This document shows positions 1 to 9,423 of a stretch of 64,000 bases of DNA, piece after piece. The stretch is from Branchinecta lynchi. Lineage: Eukaryota; Arthropoda; Branchiopoda; Anostraca; Branchinectidae. The notes under the pieces were generated by a model that was given only the letters and a program-made list of their open reading frames with translations, was not told the DNA's origin and made no database searches. The stretch is taken from the NCBI GenBank assembly GCA_023053575.1, contig JAKZAP010000014.1, positions 9,176,001-9,240,000 of the forward strand, written 5' to 3'. Each line of letters begins with the position of its first letter. The stretch's first letter is position 1. The position numbers and the translations under genes were made by a program.

Positions 1-760
1 GAGAGGCGCAAGGCGCATCACCAGATCAAACCAAGGAGAAGGTCCTCTGGGAATTAGCGCCTGACGGAAAGACGGCGAACGCACTTGAGATGTTTAGCCG
101 AAACACAGGACGGCTGTCAGCAGCGCTATCGAAGCAGGTGGCAACGATGGAACTGCAAGTAGCAACGATGGCGGAGCAAGAGGCATCGATGTGGCAACGC
201 TGGCGGAGCTGGTGGCGATGCTGGCGGAGCAGGTGGCGATGCTGCCGGAGAAGGTGGCAATGCTGGCGGGGCAGAAGTAGAGGGTTTCTCAAATCCAAGC
301 ACTTCGATTCATCAAATCTCGCTAATCGGCAACCTGCTGCATCAAGATAGGAGAGGGGCAAGGCGCATCACCAGATCAACCAAGGAGAAAGTCCTCTGGG
401 AATCAGCACCAGACGGAAAGAGGGCGAACGCACTTGAGATGTCTAGCCAAAGCACAGGAAGGCAGCACTATCGAAGCAGGTGGCAACGATGGAACTGCAA
501 GTAGCAACGATGGCGGAGCAAGAGGCACCGATGTGGCAACGCTGGCGGAGCTGGTGGCGATACTTGCGGGGCAGAAGTAGAGGGATTCTCAAATCCAAGC
601 ACTTCGATTCACCAAATCTCGTTAATCGTCAACCTGCAGCATCAAGACAGGAGAGGCGCAAGGCGCATCACCAGATCAACCAAGGAGAAGGTCCTCTGGG
701 AATTAGCGCCAGACGGAAGACGGAGGCAGGAGGCAACACTGGCGGAGCAGGCGGCAACGC
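1..760. repeat. Nested tandem repeat (300-350-bp units holding a 21-bp minisatellite)
   Basis: Three direct copies begin with the same GAGAGG(C/G)GCAAGGCGCATCACC block at 1, 351 and 651. Copy 1 is 350 bp, copy 2 is 300 bp and copy 3 is degenerate. The length difference comes from loss of 21-bp repeats of the type GCGGAGCAGGTGGCGATGCTG between about 190 and 280. In one frame the 21-bp unit encodes heptads such as VAMLAEQ, VATLAEL and VAMLPEK, which would form a coiled coil, but the frame is not kept across whole units. The block may be a decayed coding repeat or a satellite with accidental coding potential. Confidence 0.8.
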
Positions 761-772
761 TGGGGGCAGTGA

Positions 773-1291
773 GCTAGGCGAGCTTCTGCGGATGCTAACA
801 GCAGCAGCTCTGCTGATAGTAGAGGGGCATTCCCAGATGTCAGGAGCCCGCTGCCAAAACTGGCTGACGTGGAAACCCTAGTGGCTCAGACGCATGCTCC
901 TGATGTCGTTATCGGAGCTACGGAAATAGTCCAATCAGGGTTATCATCGCCTATGATGATTGCCTAGGACGTTGTCAGTAGTCCAGTGACGGAGAAGGGC
1001 AATGGTTCAGCACAGTGGATCCAAAACGAGGCTGGGGACGTTAGTCAAGATGCCAACAATGCAGCAAGCGATGCTTAACAGGCTGCCAACAGAATTGCTC
1101 AATCTCAAAGCACGAAGGACTTGATCAAACAACTTCTCCAGCAGAGTAAAGAAATGGTCGATCAATCAGTCAAAGAGGCCGAAGATTCAGCAGAGCAAGT
1201 AACAGATGAGAGGAGAAAGATTGTTGATAGGGCTGCAGAGGAATGAAGAGACATCACACAGGGCATTAAAGCAACTGTCCAGGCTGGGTGA
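773..1291 (+). pseudogene. Decayed ORF, hydrophilic Ala/Gln/Glu-rich, unknown function
   Basis: One frame runs 173 codons with only three internal stops (TAG at 965, TAA at 1076, TGA at 1244) before the terminal TGA at 1289. The conceptual product is rich in A, Q, E, D and S. Its last third (for example KDLIKQLLQQSKEMVDQ) looks helical or coiled-coil. It follows directly on the heptad-coding minisatellite, so both may be remains of one coiled-coil gene. I do not recognise the family. The alternative is a chance open frame in a repeat. Confidence 0.4.
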
Positions 1292-1499
1292 TAAACTTAT
1301 GCATACTGGTGCACCTTTTATTTGTTTCTGATACATTTGAGGGTAAGAAAATTTGTCTCACGGTCTGTTTCAGTTATATCATATTAAGCGTTTCTATTGC
1401 ACCATGATTAAAAATAGTGATAAGTAGCTTAGTACCACAGGATACCTTGCTTGGCTTGGCATCTGGCTATCTGCACCACCCATATATTTGTGCCACTCC

Positions 1500-1985
1500 T
1501 AGTAAAAAATAATGATTAAATCATAAGGATTGCTTGCACCTTGAACATCAGACACACCCTTCCTGACCAAATTAATTGATATCAAATACTTACTGTTATT
1601 CCTTCTTTGGAAAATTGCCTGGCGCAAAGTCGAAAAGGCAGAAAACAAAGTCGAAAAGGCGCAAATACATAAGATAGAAAAATGCTCGTGCCAATAGTCA
1701 TGTTCAAGCTATTTGGGTTAATTTGGTAGCTCAAATAAATCTAGAAAAGGCAGAAAAGAAAGTCTGAAACAGAAGCTGGCGCAAAAACAGTTTGGCCATG
1801 GTCAGCAGGTGTCTAAGAAAGGTTCAACAAAAACGGAAAACAAATAACGTTGTAGAGAATGACTAGAGTTTTCAATCAAGGCCCAATTTCCCACATTTGT
1901 TAAGTGTAGAGGCTGGAAAGAAATGGTCGGAACTGCATGCATATATTTCGTTCACAGGTGTGGCGAAAATAATGAGGTCAGTCAT
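1500..1985 (-). repeat. Dispersed repeat C, copy 1 (inverted relative to 58650-59140)
   Basis: Reading the reverse strand, this stretch shares blocks in the same order with 58650-59140. Shared pieces include GGCCTTGATT with its neighbouring fragment, the GCATGCAGTTCC(A/G)ACC segment, ACCTGCTGACCATGGCC and several 'TTTGCGCC' words. Divergence is considerable, so this is an old interspersed repeat. A short part (about 1968-2005) also matches 6610-6650 in inverted orientation. No coding capacity is seen in it. Confidence 0.6.
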
Positions 1986-2303
1986 ACACAAATCCTCAAT
2001 TTTTGGGATTGGTGACCCAATGTCTGGGCATGCCTGGACGTAAGGGCATGGTGCCAATACGCTGGGGCACCATGCCCTGGAACATGGGCATGGTAACCCT
2101 GTGAAATTTACTGAGACTGGCTACATACCTGAATAGGGTCTTCTTCCTGTCCTAGATCAAAAGATACCCGAGCTTACTTTCTATCCAACCTCATTTTCCA
2201 ATTTTCAAAATGTTAGAGCACTTCCAAGATACACAGAGTTTTGTGGAGGCCACTTCTTTCCTAGTCGGTTTACTATATCCTTTTCCAGGTAGTTGCCACT
2301 AGG

Positions 2304-2453
2304 TGCAGTATTCTCGTGCATGTGACTGCACTGCTTGCCATTTGCTGTTTTTGATTAATTGTGCTGCTTGCCATTGTTGTGTTTGATGCTTGCTTATATA
2401 GCTTTGTTGTAGGTCGGTTGGCTTCAATAAATCATCATCTCAAAAACATCACA
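2304..2453 (+). repeat. 5' LTR
   Basis: This 150-bp LTR begins TGCAGTATTC and ends ACATCACA. It contains CTTATATAGC, a possible TATA box, and CAATAAATC near the 3' end, a possible polyadenylation signal. The flanking CTAGG matches the right flank of the 3' LTR. Confidence 0.92.
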
Positions 2454-2472
2454 TGGTGTCAGAAGTGAAGAA

Positions 2473-2637
2473 ATGGACAGTATACTTCCATACCCATCAT
2501 TCAGCTGGGAATTGGCCAGTCTACAAGCATGGACGAAGTTTGAACAACATGTAGCTCTCATAATCAGTGGACCATTGAGTGGGAAAACTCCCAAACAACA
2601 ATGCGCATACCTTCTGTTTTTATTACTTGGACACTAA
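2473..2637 (+). pseudogene. gag N-terminal remnant of the LTR element
   Basis: An ATG 19 bases after the LTR opens a 54-codon frame starting MDSILPYPSFSWELASLQAW, which resembles the N-terminus of Mag-type Gag proteins. It stops at a TAA at 2635. The protease frame follows almost at once, so the capsid and zinc-knuckle parts have been deleted. Gag normally forms the particle that packages element RNA, and this copy cannot supply it. Confidence 0.7.
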
Positions 2638-4334
2638 CTTCAGAAGAGACATTGATGGGAATCAAGAAGAAGATGGTTATATCGATACATTATTCATTAA
2701 GCCCGTAGCTGAGAAAGCAAGCCAACCAACTGTGGCCACTAAACTGAACGATTCAGCATGGGACACGCGATTCAAAATCGACACAGGAGCCGAAGCAAAC
2801 GTCATCCCAAAGTCTATCTATGAGAACCTTAAACCCAGACCACGACTAAACAAGACGAGTCAGATCCTTGTAGCTTACGGAGAAACCCACATTCCAATTG
2901 CTGGAGTTTGCTCCTTGAATTGCAGACAGAATGGAAGTGCCAACAGAAAATACAGCTTCTTTGTAGTGGAAACACAGTCAAACCCAATACCAGGGTACCA
3001 AGCGTGTATGGAGATGGGACTGGTGAAAGTTGCTGCAACTATCTCTGCCTTATCTACCAAGAAAAGTAACCAGAAGACACAAATTCACGAAGAATTCGCG
3101 GATATTTTCACTGGGATAGGTAACTCCCGGGTGAAGTGAACATACATGTCAAAGAGAATACAATCCCATCTGTTAATCCAGTCCGCAGAATCCCGTTTTA
3201 CTCTACACGATAGAGGAAAAAGCGAACTTGACCGCCTGGAATGTTTAAACATCAATGAAAAAGTAACAACACCAACCGAGTGGGTTAATTCGATTGTGGC
3301 AGTGGAAAAGTCAGACGGATCGTTGCGGCTATGTTTGGACCCAAGAGAGCTTAATAAAGCTGTACAAAGGCCCCACTACCCATGCCAACCTTTGAAGATA
3401 TTGCAGCTAAAACTCACGGCCACAATAAGTTCTCTAAACTTGATGCAAGGTCCGGGTATTGGATGTTGATATTGAACGAAGAATCCTCAAGGGTCACAAC
3501 TTTCAACACTCCATTTGGCAGGTACACGTACAAAAGAATACCATTCGGAATAATATGCGCACAAGACGAATTCCAACGGAAGATGGAAGAGACCTTTGGT
3601 GAGTTGAAAAGTATGGACGTCACTGTTGATGATTTCCTTGTATCTGGAAAAGATGAAGGGCACGATGAAAATCTGAAGGAAGTCTTACAAAAGGCCAGAG
3701 AAGTTGGAGTCAAGTTTAATTTGGAAAAATACATTTCCGGATCAACACGCGTACCATACTTTGGCCACCTGATCACTGCAGATGGCATTAAACCAGACCC
3801 CTCCAAAGTTCAGGCCATAAAGTGATGCCACAGCCATCAAACAAAGATGAACTGGCAACATTTCTTGGAATGACCAACTTTCTGTCCAAATACATTCCAA
3901 ACTTGTCTTCTCTAAACTATCCACTCCGAGAGGTAGGAAAACAAAAGGACTTTCAGTGGACCAGTGAGCACACTGCAGCAAGGGAGAAGATCAAAACTTC
4001 TATTTGTAGCAACCTTGCAACTTTCGATACGAAAACAAAATCTGTTCAGCTGAAAACGGATGCTTCCAAGCACGGCCTCGGGGCAGAACTAAGTGTCGAT
4101 GAAAAAATTGTTGCCTTAGGATCAAGAGTTCTTACACCAACAGAACAACATTACTCCCAGATTGAGAAAGAACTGTACGCTATTCTCTATGGCTGTAGAA
4201 AGTTTCACCAGTTTGTCTACAGGAGGAAAATCATTGCACATGCAGATCACAAGCCGTTATAGGCTATATTATCAAAGCCTCTGTGCCAAGCCCCTCCTAG
4301 GCTACAAAGAATGATGTTACAGTTACAGCCACTA

Positions 4335-4403
4335 CTTTTGTATTTTATTCATACTACGCTGTTACGCAAAAAGCGGGTCATAAATAAATAAAAATAAAAA
4401 TTA
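4335..4403 (+). repeat. ~70-bp AT-rich insertion inside the RNase H/integrase linker
   Basis: Upstream frame text (RLQRMMLQLQP) and downstream text (QYVRGKDLPVADTLSRL) belong together in Gypsy pol linkers. Here they are separated by about 70 bp of AT-rich sequence ending in AAATAAATAAAAATAAAAAT. It introduces stops. Exact edges are uncertain. Confidence 0.5.
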
Positions 4404-5280
4404 CGGTTCAATATGTTCGAGGAAAAGACTTACCTGTTGCCGACACACTGTCAAGACTGCATCCACCCCACGTCGATGAAGAATGCTCATAGGATACTGA
4501 ATTTCATGTCCACTCAGTTGTGAAAAGTATTCCTGTCAGCGACAAGAAGATGGGGATCATCTGTGAAGAAAATCGCAGAGACCCAATTATGATAGAACTT
4601 ACCTCAGTCATACAAAAAGGGTGGCCGATTCACAGACACCAGTGTTGCATGATATACAGCCATACTGGAACGTTAGAGACGAGTTGTCGAGCATCAATGG
4701 CATCAACTTAAAGGGAAGCAGAGTTGTCATCCCGGAAGCATTGCGGAAGGAGATACTGCAGCAGTTGCATGTATCACACCTAGGGATAGAGAAAACCAAA
4801 CAAAGAGCCAGAAATGCTGTTCACTGGCCAAAAATGAACTCAGCTATTGAGGAATTGATCCGGAACTGCGAGACTTGTGGAAAGTTTTCAAGAGATAATC
4901 GGAAAGAACCACTGATACTGATGCCAATCCCAAAGTATCCTTGGGAATATTTGGGTCTTGATTTTTGCAAAATCAAAGGTAGAGATTACCTGATAACGAG
5001 TGACTACTATAGTCGTTTCACAGAGATCGATCGAGTCAATCCTATGACGTCTGCAGAAGCAATAAAGAAACTCAAGGCTTATTTTGCCAGATATGGCATC
5101 CCAGAGAAAATACGGTCTGACAATGGACCGCAATTTACATCAGATGAGTTCCAGACCTTCTTAAAGAAATGGGATATCCAACATGTCACTTCAAGCCCGA
5201 ATTTTCCTCAGTCCAATGGCCATGCAGAGAAAGCCGTGGATATAGTGAGCAGGATCATGCTGAAAGCTATCGAGTCCAAT

Positions 5281-5319
5281 AGAGACCGAGTTAGAATATA
5301 GAGACCGAGTTAGAATATC
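5281..5319 (+). repeat. 19-20-bp tandem duplication in the integrase tail
   Basis: The block AGAGACCGAGTTAGAATAT occurs twice in a row and shifts the pol frame. Confidence 0.9.
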
Positions 5320-6080
5320 GTAATACACCGATAGATGGAGTCGCATCCCCGGGCTCCCCAGCACAGCTTCTTATGAGTAGAAGTTTAAGGTCCATCCTCC
5401 CTGCACCCTGCAGCAATTGCAGCCAAAGACTGTTCGAAAAACAAAGTTCTGTGCAGCCAGAACTCAACGCAAAGAAACACAGAAACATAATTATGATAAG
5501 GACTCTAAGGACCTAGTGGAGTTGAAAAACAACCAACCGATTTGGGTCAAGTTATCAAAGGAAGCTGCAGGATCAACAAAAGGCATGGTGATGTCTTGCC
5601 TTGCCCCAAGATCCTATCAAGGCTGAAAATGGTAGATTCTATCGAAAGAATAGGGTTCATTTGAAAACCCGATCCACGTCTTCAGACTATCCCCAACAGT
5701 CTCTAGTAACCACAGGCGATGAGGAGCTGCTACCAGAAATTCAGCCTGCATCACTCCAACGTTCTTCTCCCACAGTTGACGTTCGGAAGACGCCAGAGAA
5801 CAATGCCACTGGGCAAATTTTCCGTACAGAACCCCAAGAGCTCCAACACCCACTCCCCAAATGGACAGTAATAATGGAGACGGAGAAGGTCCCTCACGAC
5901 CCTATGTGACAAGAACTGGCAGAGTGGTTAAGCCAAGGAAGATAATGGACATTTAAATTGTAGTGTTTGACCTGTTAGTGTGGAAGTGTGTATTTTGTTA
6001 AAGTAAAGTGAAGAAGTACTCTTTTATTAAGCTATGGCATTAGTGCGTCACATATATTGTCACGCGCGGAAGAAAGGAGA

Positions 6081-6230
6081 TGCAGTATTCTCGTGCATGT
6101 GACTGCACTGCTTGTCATTTGCTGTGTTTGCTTGACTGTGCTGCTTGCCATTGTTGTGTTTGATGCTTGCTTATATAGCTTTGTTGTAGGTCGGTTGGCT
6201 TGAATAAATCATCATCTCAAAAACATCACA
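6081..6230 (+). repeat. 3' LTR
   Basis: This 150-bp LTR is nearly identical to 2304-2453 and is preceded by a purine tract at 6068-6080. It is followed by the target duplication CTAGG at 6231-6235. Confidence 0.92.
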
Positions 6231-6235
6231 CTAGG

Positions 6236-7498
6236 CTACTCAATCCTTTTCCAGGTTGTTCCCGCTAGGTTACTCTATCCTTCTCAGGTAGTCATCGCTA
6301 GGAAGAATGGGTGTGGTAAGCGTTTAAAATTTCTCCCTTTAGGCATTAAATTTCCTTCCCTTCCAAATTCATTTTGCTTGTTTGGCTTTTATGTGTATCT
6401 TTTTTGAGTGTAGCGAGTTTCGATAACAATTGGTAAATAGTAAAAAAAAAAATCACAAATAAGCAGAATCCAGTGAACAGATTGAAAAAAAATAAATACA
6501 ATCCAGTGAACAGATTGAAAAGCTTGCCTCGTCCATGCTACCTAGCAGCAATTTTCAAAAAAAAAGGATAGGATAAACCCACTAGAAGACCAGACGTAGG
6601 AGCACCATGGCTGCACCATGCCAAAAATTGAGGATTTGTGTATGACTGAATGAGGTGTCCTGTAATTAGGATCAAGATTAAATTACAAGTTTACATTTGG
6701 TTGCTTCAGTCACAACCAAGCCACAACTGAAAAAAAAACCACACTGTTGGAAGGTTCATAACAAACAATACAAGGATGAGCTTTTTCAACAGACAACACC
6801 TGGATTTGGGATATAATCTATTAATGTCATGCATAACAAATATTGCTAGTGCTAGGCTAGGAACAGGCTAGGAAGAGCCAAAAAAGTATCTACTGAATTT
6901 TTCCATTTTCATGATGACAAACAAGAAATTCAGCAGATGCTCTTGGTAGTCTACAGCTGTTCTACACTTCTACAACCTTATGTATTTCAAATAAAATGCT
7001 TACCACCTGTACCGCCTTGCCCTGTAGAACTTGATCCAAAGAAAGACATAGCCCTTAAGAGATACTGTTCAGTCTTAAGATAAAGCAGTCGTATTTTAAC
7101 ACTCCAGATCAAGTAGCCCAGACGTTGCCTAATCTTTTTTAACTTTCAAGTTTCGATTCCAATTAAAAAGACAACCAAAAACACCAAAAGACAAGATACT
7201 TTTAAGGGAGATTTAAATTCACTGCCCTGCCGTCTTGGGTTTAGTACAGCTCGTATCTTCCTTTAGTAATTTTGTCCCGTCAAGCGGCAAGAAATTTAAA
7301 CTAACCACAACAGGCTTTCCAGCATTACCAAGAGAATAAAGTACCAAGGCTCAATAAGAAGCAGAAAGGACCTTAATTTGAAGACGTCGACGATTCCACC
7401 ATTGTGCCCTAATCTGAAATGAGACGGGCCGGTGAGTAACATTTGTAGTGTACATAGAATAGAGCTATGCTTTTTTGAACCAAACATTTCTTTAGGCC
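6236..7498. other. Intergenic, no gene seen
   Basis: The stretch is AT-rich with several A-runs. About 6610-6650 matches 1968-2005 in inverted orientation. A direct duplication of AATCCAGTGAACAGATTGAA lies near 6467-6515. No ORF or RNA gene can be supported. Confidence 0.6.
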
Positions 7499-7500
7499 TA

Positions 7501-7940
7501 CAGGAGTGTTGCATGAAGCTGCCCTTACTATGGCACCGCCCACCCCCCAATTGGCCATGGTACATGATCCTGCCACCTTGGATCATGAAGCTGCCACCCC
7601 CAGAAAAATCATGCAAATTCCAAGAAAACAGCAAATTTTGTTATTTACAAAAGGTCAAGGAACCTCTCTGACCAAACAGCTGGCCTCTAACTTCACCATG
7701 TAGCAAAATACTATTTTCAGCAAAGTGGGCAGCTTCATGATCACTTGGGTGCCTATATTCTTTCGTGCTCTCCAGCTTAGCATTGAATAATTACAAGTAA
7801 ACTATGGTACAGCAGAAAGTGAAGGTTCTAAGCTTCCTTTCAGGATACTCCACTGAATTTTATCTCAACCTTTACTCTTTTTACCTAAGTCATTTCCCAA
7901 AAATAGGAGTTTAGGGTGGCGGCTTCACACAGCACTCCTG
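7501..7940 (+). mobile_element. MITE with CAGGAGTG termini, copy 1 (TA target site)
   Basis: This 440-bp sequence is almost identical to 56428-56868. It starts CAGGAGTGTTGCATGAAGCT and ends with the inverted form, here mutated, giving CACTCCTG at the right edge. Both copies are flanked by TA, as expected for a Tc1/mariner-type target duplication. The terminal word ATGAAGCTGCC is repeated inside, directly near 7585 and inverted near 7728, as subterminal repeats. An open frame across the left part is conserved between copies but is explained by the high identity. It is non-autonomous: no transposase is present. Confidence 0.85.
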
Positions 7941-9423
7941 TAGTTGGCTATACATGTCCCCGCAGACTGCCCCCAGAAACACTCTCAGTAGCCAACTAGT
8001 TAGCTACAGATGTCCCCCAGAAATACTCTAAGTTGGCTACACATGTCCAACCAGAAACACTCTCAGTAGCTAATTAGTTGGCTACACATGTCCCCTCAGA
8101 AACACTCTCAGTAGCCAGTTAGTTGGCTACTCATATCCCCATACAAACTTTCTTAGAAGGGACATATTTTGCTTCTGTAAAGTGTTTCTGGGAATATTCT
8201 TCTTCTTCAGCTTGCATTGCAAACATACGAATTCAGAGTCTCTTCACGTTTATATCTGTCATCTAATCAACGTAAAATATAACTTTTGCTTTAACACATT
8301 TTCAGTTTTGTCCGGATTCCGGATGAACTAGTTGTCCGGGTAGAAAATGATTTTCGCATAAGCGTTCAGCATGTCTTCTTATCCCTAAATCCAACATCTA
8401 ATCACCTTCAAATAAAACTTTTGCTTTTAACAAACTTTCCGGTTCTCTCCGGATTCCGGAGGAAGTACTTGTCCGGAGAGAAAATGATTTTCATTGTCTT
8501 ATTCAGCATGTCTTCTTCCCCCACAATCGATTATCACATTAGCCATTTATACATATTTTGTTTGCCCCTTAATTTGAACCTCCTCCCCCACCCCTAAATT
8601 AGGGCTACAGAGCCCATCTACAAACTCGACCTTACCCTTGACACGAAGAACCCTCACACCAAGTTTGAACAAAACATCTCATTCTCTTCGAGAGTTATCG
8701 TGCTCACAGACGGATGGACTAACGGACAACTTTTGCAATGTCATAGTTATCCCTCCACTTACGTTTTGGGATCCCCCAAAAATGTCAGTTTCTGTGCTCT
8801 TGTGACCAGAACGTAAGAACTAAACATGCTCATATAATCCCCGCACTCTTCCAAGCTCCATCTTTTCTCTTGTTGTTTTAGTATTTATGTTGTCAGATCC
8901 TGGAGAGAAAAAATACAAAGTATGTCCCTTCTGAGAAAGTTTGTATGGGGACATGTGTAGCCAACTAACTGGCTGCTGAGAGTGTTTCTGGGGGGACATG
9001 TGTAGCCAACTAGTTGGCTACTGAGAGTGTTTCTGGGGGGACATGTGTAGCCAACTAGTTGGCTACTGAGAGTGTTTCTGGGGGGAGATGTGTAGCCAAC
9101 TAACTTGCTTCTGAGAGTGTTTCTGGGGGGACATGTGTAGCCAACTAACTTGCTTCTGAGAGTGTTTGTGGGGGGCATATGTAGCCAATTAACTGGCTAC
9201 TGAGTGTTTCTGGGGGGACAAGTGTAGCCAACTAGTTGGCTACTGAGAGTATTTCTGGGGGGACATGTGTAGCCAACTAACTTGCTTCTGAGAGTGTTTC
9301 TGGGGGGACATATGTAGCCAACTACCTGGCTACTGAGTGTTTCCGGGGGAACAAGTGTAGCCAACTAGCTTGCTACTAAGCTTGTTTGTATAGGGCACAC
9401 CAAGAGTAGCCAACTAACTGGCT
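7941..9423. mobile_element. Foldback element with tandem-repeat arms
   Basis: The left arm (7941-8175) and right arm (about 8917-9423) are inverted copies of each other. Each is made of ~50-bp tandem units: ACATGT, then GTAGCCAACTAGTTGGCTAC, then a GAGAGTGTTTCTGGGGGG stretch. The left arm has about four units and the right about nine. The core of each unit is a perfect palindrome, so the arms can fold at two scales. The inner edges match too (GGGACATA...TTTGTATGGGGA). The loop contains a reverse-strand family A fragment and no transposase. The outer right limit is uncertain because units degenerate near 9400. Confidence 0.75.
8288..8800 (-). repeat. Family A repeat fragment (reverse strand)
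   Basis: It lies in the loop of the foldback element. It shows two of the ~110-bp CCGGATTCCGG...GTCCGG subrepeats and the 5' end of family A (TTTTGGGATCCC near 8760, the TAGGGCTACAGAGCCCATCTAC block and the cagacgga word run) in reverse order. Confidence 0.8.

Larger units (their letters stand above)
2579..5909 (+). pseudogene. pol: pol polyprotein, broken (PR-RT-RNaseH-INT)
   Basis: Protease shows the active-site motif FKIDTGAEANVIP at 2770-2810. Reverse transcriptase spans about 3200-3825, including SKLDARSGYW, TPFGRYTYKRIPFGI and a catalytic box read as VTVDDFLVSG at 3624-3650. RNase H (3822-4262) keeps LKTDASKHGLGAEL, the IEKELYAI glutamate and HADHKPL. Integrase (4621-5301) has the HxxxH...CxxC zinc site (HVSHLG, CETCG) and a DDE triad in GLDFCK, RSDNGPQF and NGHAEKA. 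Frames change near 3140 and 3400, around 3825 (in-frame TGA) and at 4260. A 19-bp tandem duplication at 5281-5319 disrupts the integrase tail. Parts of the C-terminal region are open to 5909. The polyprotein is not functional as it stands. Confidence 0.88.
2304..6230 (+). mobile_element. Gypsy-type (Mag/SURL-like) LTR retrotransposon, defective
   Basis: The element is bounded by two 150-bp direct LTRs (2304-2453 and 6081-6230) that begin TG and end CA. The same 5-bp target duplication CTAGG lies at 2299-2303 and 6231-6235. A primer-binding site starts TGGTGTCAGAAGTG directly after the 5' LTR, and a purine tract (GGAAGAAAGGAGA, 6068-6080) precedes the 3' LTR. Internally the domain order is a gag remnant, aspartic protease, reverse transcriptase, RNase H and integrase, which is Gypsy order. 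At 3.9 kb it is shorter than a full element because most of gag is gone, and pol is broken into several frames. The two LTRs differ at only a few bases, so insertion is fairly recent. Confidence 0.93.

Noticed and set aside
7432..7703. ORF shared by the two MITE copies
   Set aside because: It is shared only because the MITEs are nearly identical. The start lies partly outside the element, and the encoded sequence is built from subterminal repeats.
8885..9178. Reverse-strand ORF with repeated NTLRSKLVGYTCPPR units
   Set aside because: It is only the translation of the ~50-bp foldback subrepeats. The frame breaks where unit length changes, and there is no start or regulatory context.
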